This document shows positions 35,217 to 44,464 of a stretch of 53,116 bases of DNA, piece after piece. Both the position numbers and the translations under genes were made by a program. The notes below the pieces were generated by a model. It was not told the DNA's origin. It saw nothing but the letters and a program-made list of their open reading frames with translations, and did not search any database. Within the stretch, counting starts at the first letter, position 1. Each line of letters starts with the position of its first letter. The DNA is taken from NCBI GenBank assembly GCA_003560495.1, contig PWLM01000254.1, positions 1-53,116 on the forward strand, written 5' to 3'. The DNA comes from Bacillus sp. (in: firmicutes). GTDB taxonomy: Bacteria > Bacillota > Bacilli > Bacillales > Salisediminibacteriaceae.

Positions 35217-35963
35217 TTATGAATTTTTTTCAAGGTGAAAATGAAATTTTACTTCTGCTCTTTCCGGACGGTAGGAACGTTCAATAAACGTCACCTGATA
35301 GTTTCTATCTACAAGAATCACGGTGCTGCATCTCGTACCATATTCTTCCATGTGAATAAACGGCGGAGAAAGCAATTTTTCCAGTTCAAGTCCTACTCCA
35401 GTATCCGGAAGCTCTGGTTCGGGAAACGGTTCTTTTCTGGAGAGTGCCTCGAAAAGATGCGCTGTTATTTCTTGTGCATCCATGGCAGGGACGGCTGCAA
35501 GCTCTTTTTCCAGGAAATCTGTTTTAGGCCATTCCTCTCCCATAACCGCGTTGGATAGAGCGAATATGCCTTTTTCAATCGTCTCAGACTTCCCATTGCC
35601 ATTTGTTTCGTAATGAAGTTTATCGACCGTACCGTACAGAAGGTTAAAACCTGCAAAAGCCCGCCTGTTATTCAGATACCCTTCCAGATCTCCTCCGGTA
35701 AGCCAGGAAGGTACTAAAACTCCACGTGAATAGGGGAATGAGTTTTGTTCTTTCGGATTTCTTATATTAGTAACCGCACCAATTTTACCTGTCCTGGAAA
35801 CACCGATCCAAGTGCCCCCCTGCTTTATGTCTTTTCCTGCAACAAATCCTTCTTTCCACCAATGGGCCTGTTCGGCAGGCCTCGCGATGAATTCATCCCG
35901 ATTAGCAGCTATAATTAAAGGATATTCAGGATGCTCCTTCATTACTGCTCCTATAATACACAT
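35217..35963 (-). CDS. NRDE-family (TANGO2-like) protein
   Basis: The 248-residue protein begins MCIIGAV and has the family motif ANRDEFI at residues 19-25. GGTWIGVSRTGKIGAVTNIR, also typical, follows near 46-65. The conserved Cys2 right after Met1 makes an N-terminal-nucleophile type chemistry possible. TRCSTVILVD near the end is also conserved. The biochemical role of bacterial NRDE proteins is not settled; TANGO2 relatives have been tied to lipid or heme handling. I chose 35963 because AGGAG lies eight bases upstream and the protein then starts with MC. Confidence 0.85.
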   Translation of the reverse strand: MCIIGAVMKEHPEYPLIIAANRDEFIARPAEQAHWWKEGFVAGKDIKQGGTWIGVSRTGKIGAVTNIRNPKEQNSFPYSRGVLVPSWLTGGDLEGYLNNRRAFAGFNLLYGTVDKLHYETNGNGKSETIEKGIFALSNAVMGEEWPKTDFLEKELAAVPAMDAQEITAHLFEALSRKEPFPEPELPDTGVGLELEKLLSPPFIHMEEYGTRCSTVILVDRNYQVTFIERSYRPERAEVKFHFHLEKNS

Positions 35964-36053
35964 TTTATCAACTCCTGCACATTTGTAATGCTGCCTTTCA
36001 CTTCCCCGGTTAAGGCTGAGCCATGCAGAAAGGCATTCCTGCGTTTTCAAGGT

Positions 36054-37331
36054 TTAGTTAATTTTACGATTTTTATGAACTAACGCTGTGAACATATAAA
36101 CTGTAAAAATCAGAATAAATACTGTAACACCCGGAAAAAAAGATGATGGAAAAAGTACGTACATTATACTACCGGAAGCGGTTATCACCCCTGCTCTAAC
36201 ATTCAGCCTTTCTTTTATACCATTCAATTTATTTTTATGAACAATAATATATTCTGCTGAAATAACGGCAGACAAAGGAATAATAAACATTCCCAGAGCA
36301 GAAATAAATTCCTCTGCTCTATCCACCACCTGTGGCAGAGCACTGAGCAGTACTGCCGCTCCTCCGAACATAAGTGCTGCGCGCAGACGTCCGGCGGCAG
36401 GTATGCTGTTTAATAGGCTGTACCCACCGGTGTAAGCATTATTGACATTTATAATAAGCATACTCCCCACAGCTGCCATGATTATAATGAAGAGAAGTAT
36501 TTGACTTTCAGTACGGTCTGCAGCGGAAAGAAAAGCATTCCACTCCCCACCTGAAGAAGCCGCCCACGCTCCCAGTACTGCAGTAAATATAAATCCGACA
36601 GTATTGCCCGCAAACAGCCCGGCAGCCCCGTGCAGCGAACTTTTTGCATACCTCGTTACATCTGAAGAGGTACTGACTCCGGAAACATACTGCACAAAAA
36701 CAAGGCTTCCATAAAAAATCATGGCGTTGAGACCTCCCCCTCCCCCTTCGGATGAAACGGGAGGAAGACCATCCGCTGAAAACGTAAATATCATCGCCGC
36801 AGCTCCCAAAACCAGTACAGGAGTAAAGTATGCAGCAAAAGTTTTCATTGCCTGAAATCCAATCAGTGCTGTAAAGACCATAATGGAAGCAAGCAGTACG
36901 GTAAGAGCGGTGAAAGACACAGTCACTCCCGCATCATGTAGCAGCGAATGTATTAAGTAGGCTCCGCCCACAGCCTGCACGCTGAACCAGTAGAGGGAGG
37001 TCATCGTTCTTACCGGAGATGAAAACAGCATCGATCCGCTGCTTCCCAAAAGGGAGCGGACTGCATACTGGGCAGGTATCCCTTGACGTGAACCCGGCAG
37101 GGACATAATTGATACAAATATGTAGGCCGGAACCGCTCCGGCCAATGTGACAAGGACAGCCTCATAAAAAGTCAGCCCGCCTTCCAGCACTGCGAGAGCA
37201 GGAAGCAGCATGTTTCCTGCATTTATATTGATTGCAGCCTGCATGCGGATATAATCCCATGCCGAAGTCGTTTTCATGCTGCCAGGAACCGGGCTTAAGC
37301 CTATTGTTTCAAATTTCCCACTATATCCCAA
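36054..37331 (-). CDS. NCS1-type cytosine/purine permease
   Basis: The 425-residue protein is a membrane transporter of the nucleobase:cation symporter-1 family (CodB-like), with about 12 hydrophobic segments. The start region MQAAININAGNMLLPALAVL in segment 1 is typical. PGSRQGIPAQYAVRSLLGSSGS is the family loop after segment 2, and SGVSTSSDVTRYAKSS lies near residue 217. Cytosine, a purine or thiamin precursors are possible substrates. The start is TTG at 37331, six bases after GGAGG. It lies about 90 bases upstream of the NRDE gene on the same strand and may be cotranscribed. Confidence 0.88.
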   Translation of the reverse strand: MGYSGKFETIGLSPVPGSMKTTSAWDYIRMQAAININAGNMLLPALAVLEGGLTFYEAVLVTLAGAVPAYIFVSIMSLPGSRQGIPAQYAVRSLLGSSGSMLFSSPVRTMTSLYWFSVQAVGGAYLIHSLLHDAGVTVSFTALTVLLASIMVFTALIGFQAMKTFAAYFTPVLVLGAAAMIFTFSADGLPPVSSEGGGGGLNAMIFYGSLVFVQYVSGVSTSSDVTRYAKSSLHGAAGLFAGNTVGFIFTAVLGAWAASSGGEWNAFLSAADRTESQILLFIIIMAAVGSMLIINVNNAYTGGYSLLNSIPAAGRLRAALMFGGAAVLLSALPQVVDRAEEFISALGMFIIPLSAVISAEYIIVHKNKLNGIKERLNVRAGVITASGSIMYVLFPSSFFPGVTVFILIFTVYMFTALVHKNRKIN

Positions 37332-37423
37332 AGGGACCCTCCTTCCCTGTAAGTTTTATTTGTATAATGAATTATATCACAGCCTTTAATAAAGAAAGCA
37401 CGATGCCGGTTCTGCAGTCACAA

Positions 37424-37452
37424 TTGTCACTACTTTATATTGACGGTATAAT
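37424..37452 (+). promoter_or_regulatory. sigma-A promoter of the TelA-family operon
   Basis: TTGTCA (37424-37429) and a perfect TATAAT (37447-37452) are 17 bases apart, 66 bases upstream of the ATG. This is the best sigma-A match in the window. Confidence 0.8.
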
Positions 37453-37517
37453 TAACTCAGGAACTTTGTGGATTTAATAGTCCAGTATGGGACAAATAAA
37501 AATGGGGAGGGTTTTTT

Positions 37518-38549
37518 ATGACGGAAGAAAACAGGCAGCAGGGGAATCCTGTTGAAAAAGAAGAGGCGGAACAGTATCTCGATAAAATAAACGACAAACG
37601 CAATATAGAAGAAATTCTTGATTCTATTGGAGGACTCGGTACTAAAGAACAGGAAAAAGCCGGGGAATCCCTGGAAGCTTTAAGACGACCGGTAAGTGAC
37701 ATGATGAACGAACCGCATCACAATCTGCCTGATCAGCTTTCCAAATTAAAAGAAGTCGTTGCCGAACTGGAGCCTAATTATCTTCAGCAGGGCAGATTCA
37801 AGCAGTTTTTATCCAAAATTGCCCGTAAAAGCCCTATCGAAAAATACGCAAGAAAATATCAGACAGTTGAAAGTGAAGTTGACACGATCGTAGAAGCTCT
37901 CCTTCACGGAAAAGATAAACTGCAGGAAGATACAGTTATGCTCCATCAGCTGAAAGACATAGCAAGAGAAAGAATTACCGGGCTGAATGAACAAATTCAA
38001 GTTGGTAACCAGCTGAACACTATGCTGGAAGAAGAATTGAAAAAGCCGGAATGGCAGGATGACCCGACGCCGATAAAAAAAGGACAGCAGAAAGTTCTCT
38101 CACGCATTAAAAACATGCAGCAGGCTGTTCTCGTCCTGCAGCAGTCTCTTGGTTCTGTCGATATTATTGTGGAAAATAATGACAAGCTGGAAGAAGCGAT
38201 TTTTAATTCCATCACCATGACAAAAAATATTATTACCGTCACAGCTTCAATTCAGCTTTCACTCAGTAATCAGCGCCAGGTTATAGATGCGGTGCAGAAC
38301 GTTAATAAATCGACGGAGCAGATGCTTCTGAGCAATGCGGAAATGCTGAAATCAAACACTGAAGAAACATTAAAAACTCTAGAAGAACCGGCAGTTGCTC
38401 TCGAAACGTTCCGCAAAGCATATGAAGATGTTTACGCTGCCATAGAACTGACAGAGCAGTCCAACGAACGTATTATCAACTCCAGTAAAAAATTCATATC
38501 CGAAATGGATGAGCTGAATAAACAGATGGAAAAGAAACTGCTTGAATAG
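37518..38549 (+). CDS. TelA/YaaN-like toxic-anion-resistance family protein
   Basis: The 343-residue soluble protein is helical throughout and matches the TelA (PF05816) family. Members have been linked to tellurite and other stress resistance, but the mechanism is unknown. A variable acidic N-terminus (1-60) precedes a long coiled-coil-like body with RKSPIEKYARKYQTVESEVD near 108. TMTKNIITVTASIQLSLSNQ, typical of the family, lies near residue 235. There is no membrane segment. The ATG at 37518 follows GGGAGGG. The next gene starts 11 bases after its stop, so they form an operon. In B. subtilis TelA-type genes pair with xpaC or yceG; here the partner is a different protein. Confidence 0.85.
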   Translation: MTEENRQQGNPVEKEEAEQYLDKINDKRNIEEILDSIGGLGTKEQEKAGESLEALRRPVSDMMNEPHHNLPDQLSKLKEVVAELEPNYLQQGRFKQFLSKIARKSPIEKYARKYQTVESEVDTIVEALLHGKDKLQEDTVMLHQLKDIARERITGLNEQIQVGNQLNTMLEEELKKPEWQDDPTPIKKGQQKVLSRIKNMQQAVLVLQQSLGSVDIIVENNDKLEEAIFNSITMTKNIITVTASIQLSLSNQRQVIDAVQNVNKSTEQMLLSNAEMLKSNTEETLKTLEEPAVALETFRKAYEDVYAAIELTEQSNERIINSSKKFISEMDELNKQMEKKLLE

Positions 38550-38560
38550 GAGGAAATGAG

Positions 38561-39535
38561 GTGACAGCAATGAACTGGCGGGACAGATTAATCGAGCAGA
38601 ACTGGCTGCAGCCTTTTCTCCCAAATTACATGCGGCCGCTGAATGAGCCTGCTATGATGAACGAGCATACAAAAGAATTTGTATTCGAAGCAGAAGAATT
38701 CATTTCTGATCTCGCCGCTCTAGTAGAGCTTCCGAGAATGAATAAAACGTTCAAGCGGAGTATTCAGGGCTTCACTTATAAAATAAAAATAAAGCACAAA
38801 AAAATTCAGGTGGAGATGATTGATACTCAAAAGTCTTCTGCCTCGTTAAAAAAGAGGGTATTTATTACTATTTACCGCCACCACATTAAAGAAAGCAACG
38901 GTCAGGGTAAAGTAATGGATGCGACTATTTATTATCAAAAAGAAGGACGCACCCACGTGAGGAGTATTCGAAGGCATCCGGTTTTTCAGCCCCTTTTTTA
39001 TCATATCCACCGCCTGGATATGTCCATCAGCGGACAGCAGCTGCCGGACCAGATACAACCGGTTTCGGCGGCAGAACAGACTCCGGATCTCCCTGCTGAT
39101 CAGGAAGCGGAAGCACTTCTGGATGCTCTGAGGGATGTTAAAAAACGTTTTTCAGAAGTTCAGGAAGCATCTGATCTTCTTCAGCAGATGATACCTCCTA
39201 TGGAAAAAACTGCTGAAGAATATGCTTTACTGGATATAGAAGAAAAACATGACTTAAAACGCATGGTCCTGCACGATATTCCAAATCTGCTTCAGACGTA
39301 TGTATCTTTGTCCGCTGATCAAAAAAAAGATTCCCGTGACAGAATGCTCCACTCCCTCAATAATATGTATTCAATTATTAAAAAACAGGCGGAAGATCTT
39401 CAGGCTACCCGCATGGAACGCATGAACCATCTGCTGCAGCTGAACGAACTGCGGTACAGTCCGGATTATCAAAACAATCAAATGAAAACCTCCACAATGA
39501 TGAAAAAACACCAGAAACAAATAGATGAGCAATAG
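38561..39535 (+). CDS. Unknown protein encoded with the TelA homologue
   Basis: I do not recognise this 324-residue soluble protein. Residues 1-165 form an alpha/beta domain with many basic residues (KIKIKHKKIQVEM, THVRSIRRHP) and aromatic residues. A Gln/Pro-rich linker (165-195) leads to a helical bundle with QEASDLLQQMIPPM, HDLKRMVLHDIPNLLQTYV and a Met/Gln-rich tail. The helical half is reminiscent of the partner proteins of TelA (XpaC-like), but this is only an impression. GTG 38561 is seven bases after AGGAGG; an ATG at 38570 with GAGGTG before it is also possible. It follows the telA-like stop by 11 bases. Confidence 0.7.
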   Translation: MTAMNWRDRLIEQNWLQPFLPNYMRPLNEPAMMNEHTKEFVFEAEEFISDLAALVELPRMNKTFKRSIQGFTYKIKIKHKKIQVEMIDTQKSSASLKKRVFITIYRHHIKESNGQGKVMDATIYYQKEGRTHVRSIRRHPVFQPLFYHIHRLDMSISGQQLPDQIQPVSAAEQTPDLPADQEAEALLDALRDVKKRFSEVQEASDLLQQMIPPMEKTAEEYALLDIEEKHDLKRMVLHDIPNLLQTYVSLSADQKKDSRDRMLHSLNNMYSIIKKQAEDLQATRMERMNHLLQLNELRYSPDYQNNQMKTSTMMKKHQKQIDEQ

Positions 39536-39798
39536 GCTTCCTGCTGTTCTGACGACAAGTTCTCCTTCGTAAGAAAATAATAAAGTTAAAGCTTTACCCT
39601 CTTTCCCCCCAGCGGTGAAAACCTGCATTTATACCGCATTCGAAAGTGCCGCCCCACGTAAGGTGCTCCCAGTGCAGAAAAAGAAGCAGCAGGACACACA
39701 AGCCCTGTTCTTCTCCTTTCCAGCACTGTAAAGAAGTGATAAGATATGTTTAGCTGCGGGCTGCTGAAGCCTGAATAAGTAATAAATGAGGGATCGAG

Positions 39799-40767
39799 AT
39801 GGATCGAAGAACCGCCCGGCGCTGGATAGACCAGCATGTACGTATTGATGAAGAACAATCCGGTGCCTACGCAGGGGTATTGGAAGAAGTAATTACTCAT
39901 GACCGAAAACCATGGGAAGGCAGAATAAGAATTAAAGGTGTTCTCCGTGCACCGCAATATAATAATACGAAAGAAACACCCGGTTCGCTGCTGTATGAAA
40001 AAGACGAACTCATCACTGCAGCCGGCAGAAAGATATCCCCATTAACAAGTCCATTTACTCTCTCCTACAAAGAATCATATGGTGAAGCTGTGAAGCAGCT
40101 CTGGGATATAGAGAATGAGCAGGTGGAAGCAGGCGAGAGAATGCTTTCTGTTCTTCAGCAGGAGCTTCGGACATGGCAGATGGAGCACCTGCTTCAGGAG
40201 TCTTCTTACGCCTACTATGAGTTTTACTCGGATAATAATGAAGATTATCTGTACGATGACAGAAAAAAAGATACACTTTCTTTAGAAGGCTGCCCGTTTG
40301 AATTTGAAATTCAGACGGAAAGTGGCTGGGTGCCTGCCTATTACAGGAAAAAAGGCACTTTTGAAGAACCCGAAGGGCAGATTCTAAAGGTAAGCAACGG
40401 AGATTCTCTCCGCCTCGATAAAGAACAGTTCGACCCTTATAAGATGCTGGTAAATGAAATAAGCGACCCGGCTCTGCAGGCACTGGAAAGAGGATTGAAA
40501 AAATTCGGGCTTGGACATGAAAACTGTGTACACTGTCATAATTCCCTTCTTATGCACCTTCTTGCTTCGTTCTCGAAGAAAGAGTTTAAAGGAGTAAACT
40601 TTATCACTTTTTCCAATGGCAGCAACCAGGTAATTGTACAGCATCATTATGAAAGAACCGTTCAAAAAAATAATAATACAGCATTCGACAGATTTGAGTT
40701 CACGGCTGATAACGGCAGACGTATGATCACAGCTTATTCTGCGCAGGCTTCGCCTGACAACAAGTAA
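39799..40767 (+). CDS. Uncharacterised protein, DUF2777-like
   Basis: The 322-residue soluble protein starts MDRRTARRWIDQHVRI and continues with a strand-rich segment (YAGVLEEVITHDRKPWEGRI). This reminds me of the DUF2777 family of Bacillaceae, whose function is unknown. A very acidic patch (SDNNEDYLYDDRKKD) lies near residue 150. A C-terminal part has CVHCHNSLLMHLL near residue 248, where the Cys-x-x-Cys-His could bind a metal. The ATG at 39799 follows GAGGGATCGAG. A 263-base gap separates it from the TelA operon, with no terminator seen, so a functional link is possible but unproven. The family call is from memory and not firm. Confidence 0.6.
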   Translation: MDRRTARRWIDQHVRIDEEQSGAYAGVLEEVITHDRKPWEGRIRIKGVLRAPQYNNTKETPGSLLYEKDELITAAGRKISPLTSPFTLSYKESYGEAVKQLWDIENEQVEAGERMLSVLQQELRTWQMEHLLQESSYAYYEFYSDNNEDYLYDDRKKDTLSLEGCPFEFEIQTESGWVPAYYRKKGTFEEPEGQILKVSNGDSLRLDKEQFDPYKMLVNEISDPALQALERGLKKFGLGHENCVHCHNSLLMHLLASFSKKEFKGVNFITFSNGSNQVIVQHHYERTVQKNNNTAFDRFEFTADNGRRMITAYSAQASPDNK

Positions 40768-40835
40768 TCAGACAGTGCTGTCCAATCTCCCAAGTGGCAG
40801 ATTATCCTTTTGCCGTCCCCAAAAATATAAAGTCA

Positions 40836-40869
40836 AAGAAAGGAGCCGGTCAAATCCGGCTCCTTTCTT
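40836..40869 (-). terminator. ydbST operon terminator overlapping the ydbT stop
   Basis: AAGAAAGGAGCCGG (40836-40849) pairs with CCGGCTCCTTTCTT (40856-40869). The ydbT TGA lies in the loop. The minus strand continues TGACTTTATATTTTT, a broken T run. Confidence 0.65.
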
Positions 40870-42382
40870 CACTTTCTATATCATGGGGGGTAACTGATTC
40901 CTCTATTTCATAGGAATACCACTCCATAAACGTTTCTTTCTGCTCCGTGGAAATATGTTTTAATGAAAACGCCTTTCCAATTACTGTAGTCAGTACAGAA
41001 ACAGTGATCGTGTACAGGTCATCGAGCCTCTGCAGAGGATTCTGCGACATCTCCATATCCTGAATTCTTCTTTTAGGAAGCACTACTTCCGATTTGGAAA
41101 ACTGTCTGGAACGGAGGCACAAGTAATCCTGCTCACTGCATATTCCTGCGGTTTTATACTGAACGTATCCGAGAAGCCCCCCTGCAATTGGCAGCAGGAA
41201 AGCAAGCCATCCATATGGTACAAAGTACGCAGCTGCACCGGCACCGATAAGTGCCGGAACGATTAGTTTAATCATATACCGTCTCATACTTTCTTTTGGG
41301 AGCCCTTCATACTGAGCTTCAAATGCATATTCCGGAATAATTTCCCCCAGGAGTTCCTTTACTTCACTGCGTCTGCAGAGAGGAAGCAGAATCGTGGATA
41401 AATCTTCATCTTTTGTCCCTCCCCCCGCACTTTCCACATACACAGCGCAGTAGCCAATCGGCTGTCTGAGAAGGTTCTGAACGACTCTGACTGCATTGAT
41501 CCGGTTTTCATTCAATGTAAGCTGCCGCTGTTCCAAAACACCTCTTGAAATATGAATTTCCTCTCCCTTTTTATTGATCGTGAACATTCCATACTTCAAG
41601 ACGGTGGATGCGATCGTAAACAGCCATGCGGAAACGAGAACCGTTACTATAAACATACCGATATATACAATACTGGACTGAATCACCCATCCTACAGCAA
41701 TATTAATCAGCCAGTCAGGAAGAAACTGCGGCAGCTGGGATACAACAGCTGCCATAAATGTTGCAGCTATTCCTACACCACTCGAAGTTACGGCTGCGAT
41801 TACAAGCCTTTTTATGCCAAGTTCCCATTTGTATACAGGCTCTTCCTTTTTTTTCTCCGGGAGCGGAGTCAAACTATGAGCCATTCCTTCACTGATTTCT
41901 CCTAAATACGCTTCCGAAAAGTTAATTTCTTTGTCATTCCCGCGATTTAAGAGCTCCGCTTTAATCTGTTCGGCTTTATGTCTTTTTAAAGCTACCAGAC
42001 GGAATTCAGGCTCGCTTCCACCTCCCGCCGTTTCGATCTTAAGCTCTACCAGACCAAAGATTCTCTGAACGACTTTAGCATTTATGTCGATACTCTGAAC
42101 CCGGTCTCTCCGGATAAAGCGGTTCTGGCGAAAAATCAGTCCCTGCTTAATTTCCAATTCATCGGACTTTAAATAATACTTGAATCTCCACCAGCTGATG
42201 AATCCATTAACTAGAGAACCGATAAGAATCAGCGCAAAGAAAGCAATGAAAAACAATGAAGAAATACCATCGGCCTGCTGGCCGAAAATAAATACGACAA
42301 TTACAGTAATTATCATCTGTTTTAAACTACCGAGAAAGGATATAAACATTGCGGCGGGGTGCTGCCGCTGCCAGTTATTCAT
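40850..42382 (-). CDS. ydbT: YdbT-like membrane protein with bacterial PH domains
   Basis: The 510-residue protein has paired hydrophobic segments near residues 15-70, 195-260 and 365-400. Between them are three soluble bPH2 (DUF304) domains, for example YYLKSDELEIKQGLIFRQNR near 68 and IQDMEMSQNPLQRL near 450. Repeats of the type RVQSIDI / RINAVRVVQN / RIQDMEMSQN mark the three copies. B. subtilis YdbT has 493 residues and follows ydbS, as here. YdbST protect against certain antimicrobial compounds, but the mechanism is open. The ATG at 42382 overlaps the ydbS stop in ATGAATAA, so translation is coupled; a longer in-frame extension upstream is unlikely. Confidence 0.87.
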   Translation of the reverse strand: MNNWQRQHPAAMFISFLGSLKQMIITVIVVFIFGQQADGISSLFFIAFFALILIGSLVNGFISWWRFKYYLKSDELEIKQGLIFRQNRFIRRDRVQSIDINAKVVQRIFGLVELKIETAGGGSEPEFRLVALKRHKAEQIKAELLNRGNDKEINFSEAYLGEISEGMAHSLTPLPEKKKEEPVYKWELGIKRLVIAAVTSSGVGIAATFMAAVVSQLPQFLPDWLINIAVGWVIQSSIVYIGMFIVTVLVSAWLFTIASTVLKYGMFTINKKGEEIHISRGVLEQRQLTLNENRINAVRVVQNLLRQPIGYCAVYVESAGGGTKDEDLSTILLPLCRRSEVKELLGEIIPEYAFEAQYEGLPKESMRRYMIKLIVPALIGAGAAAYFVPYGWLAFLLPIAGGLLGYVQYKTAGICSEQDYLCLRSRQFSKSEVVLPKRRIQDMEMSQNPLQRLDDLYTITVSVLTTVIGKAFSLKHISTEQKETFMEWYSYEIEESVTPHDIESEERSRI

Positions 42383-42854
42383 CCGGATCCGCTTCTCTTG
42401 CCAGCTGAGCAATCTGATCCCGGAGCTCGCCTGCTGCTTCCATTTCCAGGCCCGGTATTTCATGGACAGTGGCAGCAGTTGATATCGTTACACTCGCCAG
42501 CTTGTAATGTCTTAAAATTGGTCCCTGCCTCGTGTCAACGTGCTGCACCCGGATCATCGGAATAATAACACGCTCTACAATGAAAACACCCCTCATTAAT
42601 TCCACTTCATTTTCATAAACCTTATAGCGCCACCGTTTCCATTTTAACGGCTGCAGTATGAAAATACTTAAAACTGCAGTTAAAAGAAAAAAACCGGTCA
42701 GCGTATAAAATATCCACATAGGGAGCTCCCAGACCTGTGCAGCTCCCCAATATCCGGCAGGGATCAGAAATAAAAAGATCGATTCAAATCCCGCAGTTAT
42801 TTTCCAAACTCTCCTTGTTTTCGGAGCAAGGTAACGGTCAGGTAACGGCCTCAT
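42375..42854 (-). CDS. ydbS: YdbS-like membrane protein with one bPH2 domain
   Basis: The 159-residue protein has two membrane segments (residues 19-40 and 45-70) followed by a bPH2 (DUF304) domain. That domain includes YKVYENEVELMRGVFIVER and IPMIRVQHVDTRQGPILRHY. It lines up with B. subtilis YdbS, also 159 residues, and is coupled to ydbT by an 8-base overlap. The ATG at 42854 follows GAGGAG. The 70-residue acidic protein and CvfC-like gene lie just upstream on the same strand, so all four may be cotranscribed. Confidence 0.88.
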   Translation of the reverse strand: MRPLPDRYLAPKTRRVWKITAGFESIFLFLIPAGYWGAAQVWELPMWIFYTLTGFFLLTAVLSIFILQPLKWKRWRYKVYENEVELMRGVFIVERVIIPMIRVQHVDTRQGPILRHYKLASVTISTAATVHEIPGLEMEAAGELRDQIAQLAREADPDE

Positions 42855-42872
42855 TGAACAACTCCTCGCTTC

Positions 42873-43085
42873 CTACTCATCCTCTTCGTTTACGTAAATT
42901 ATGGTTACTCCCTGTTCTTCCAGGTATTGCAGTACCTCCCGGTTCAGGTCCTCTTCGCGCAGAAGACCGAGAGAAGGTGCAAGTTCCAGCTCCTCCAGCT
43001 TCCCATTCTCCGCGTCTTCTATAAGTTCAATAACTTCCTCCATATTCCGGTCTTCAAGCCGGCTCATTAAATCTGCTCGGTTCAA
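42873..43085 (-). CDS. 70-residue acidic protein resembling sigma-70 region 1.1
   Basis: This small acidic protein has no signal peptide or membrane segment. Its C-terminus VLQYLEEQGVTIIYVNEED resembles the last helix and strand of region 1.1 of the major sigma factor, where B. subtilis SigA has EYYEFLGEQGVELISENEE. Upstream helices (LMSRLEDRNMEEVIELIEDA) could complete a three-helix fold. Region 1.1 normally masks the DNA-binding part of free sigma. A free-standing copy could act on RNA polymerase or compete with sigma, but that is speculation. The start is TTG at 43085, eight bases after AGGAGG. It lies 17 bases after the CvfC-like gene and 18 before ydbS. Confidence 0.6.
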   Translation of the reverse strand: MNRADLMSRLEDRNMEEVIELIEDAENGKLEELELAPSLGLLREEDLNREVLQYLEEQGVTIIYVNEEDE

Positions 43086-43102
43086 TTGAACTGCCTCCTC
43101 GT

Positions 43103-44224
43103 TTATTTTTCTTTATCAAAAGCTTCCGACATCTGCTTCCAAACAGAACCTTTTGCTTCTTCTCCTTTTTCAATACGTGCAAGGGCAAGCTTCGCCTGGA
43201 GCGCTACTTCGAATTCAGAATCGTTTTCAGCAGTGCGCAGTGCTGGAAGAGCCTGTTCATCCCCCACTTCATACAAAAACATAGCAGCCCTCCACCGGAC
43301 TAATTTGCTTTTATCTTCAAGAGCTTTAATCATCGGTTCTATCCCTGCCTTACTTCCGAGATCAGAAAAGGTATCGGCAGCAGTTCTCCGAACCGTTACG
43401 GATTTATCCTTCATTGCCTGGTTCAAATAAGGTATCACTTGATCGTCTTCCAGCATGCCTAAATAAACGACTGCCAGGCGGCGGATGGAAGATTTTTCAT
43501 CATGAAGGGCTTTTTCCAGAACCGGAAGATCCACCAGCTGCGGATTCATCTGCTCGAGACTAGAAAACCTTTTTCTCCAGTCCGGATTATCCAGCATTTC
43601 CTCTGTTACTTTCAGCCACTCTCTTTCCGGCTTTGAATTTTTACCCGGTTCACGGGCTAATGCAGCAAGCTGTTTCAGACGTTCCGCTGAATAACTAGCT
43701 TCAAGTTCCTCCGACACTTCGGAAGCTACTTCTTCAAGTGAACCATAACGGGGACGGTAGTCTTCCCATTTTCTTTCCATTACGACATTATCTTCCGGAA
43801 GAGTCGCATCACCGACGGACTGTATAAATTTGTCAGAAAGTGCAGTCCGTTTTTCTTCCTCTCCGTCTGTAACTTTCACCTGCATAGGAATACCTTTAAA
43901 GGTCTGAACCTGTACCTGAACTTCACCAAAATGTTCATCAATTGGTACTTCACCAGTGGCTTCCGTCTCCTCCCCAAAAACTTTTTTTACTTCAGGAAGA
44001 ATTGCCTGCCAGTCCTGCTTCGGATGTCGATCCACAGCAATAAAATCAGCTACATGATACACACCTTTTATGCCTTCAATCTGAAACAGTTCCTGAACAA
44101 ATTCCGGGGCTCCCTCCAGTTTATCTTTTGTATAATTGTTAGCTTTTCCCTGCGGAAGTGATTCACTTAAAGTGAATTTCATTGTGTTTGGACTTGGTGT
44201 CGGTTCTACAGAAGTTATTTTCAT
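43103..44224 (-). CDS. CvfC/YpgR-like protein: NifU-N/Nfu-N domain plus HEAT repeats
   Basis: The 373-residue protein starts with a scaffold-protein Nfu/NifU N-terminal domain (MKITSVEPTPSPNTMKFTL, residues 1-90). A middle region near 95-200 follows. The C-terminal half has HEAT-like helical repeats near 215-350 (SIRRLAVVYLGMLED, TVRRTAADTFSDLG, VRWRAAMFLYEVGD). This is the layout of YpgR and the staphylococcal conserved virulence factor C. The Nfu-type iron-sulfur cysteines are not part of this domain, so cluster carriage is unlikely. The ATG at 44224 follows GAAAGGAG. It heads the run that continues with the sigma-1.1-like gene and ydbST. Confidence 0.85.
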   Translation of the reverse strand: MKITSVEPTPSPNTMKFTLSESLPQGKANNYTKDKLEGAPEFVQELFQIEGIKGVYHVADFIAVDRHPKQDWQAILPEVKKVFGEETEATGEVPIDEHFGEVQVQVQTFKGIPMQVKVTDGEEEKRTALSDKFIQSVGDATLPEDNVVMERKWEDYRPRYGSLEEVASEVSEELEASYSAERLKQLAALAREPGKNSKPEREWLKVTEEMLDNPDWRKRFSSLEQMNPQLVDLPVLEKALHDEKSSIRRLAVVYLGMLEDDQVIPYLNQAMKDKSVTVRRTAADTFSDLGSKAGIEPMIKALEDKSKLVRWRAAMFLYEVGDEQALPALRTAENDSEFEVALQAKLALARIEKGEEAKGSVWKQMSEAFDKEK

Positions 44225-44464
44225 CGTAGCACTCCTTTCTCTGTTTCTTCAGCTTAATTTTGACAGCCGGCAAATCGGCTGCAAATTTGTACCTGACTTC
44301 ACTTTAACAAAAAACATTATGAAAAGGCACCTCCAGACTCCACTGACGAAATCTGCCCGTATTGAATTGTTTAATTAAATCACTTCGAATTCATGGATTT
44401 ATTTTGTCTATGCGGATGTTTCTGGTAAAGTGATAACAAATCACAATAAATAGGAGGCTTTGTA

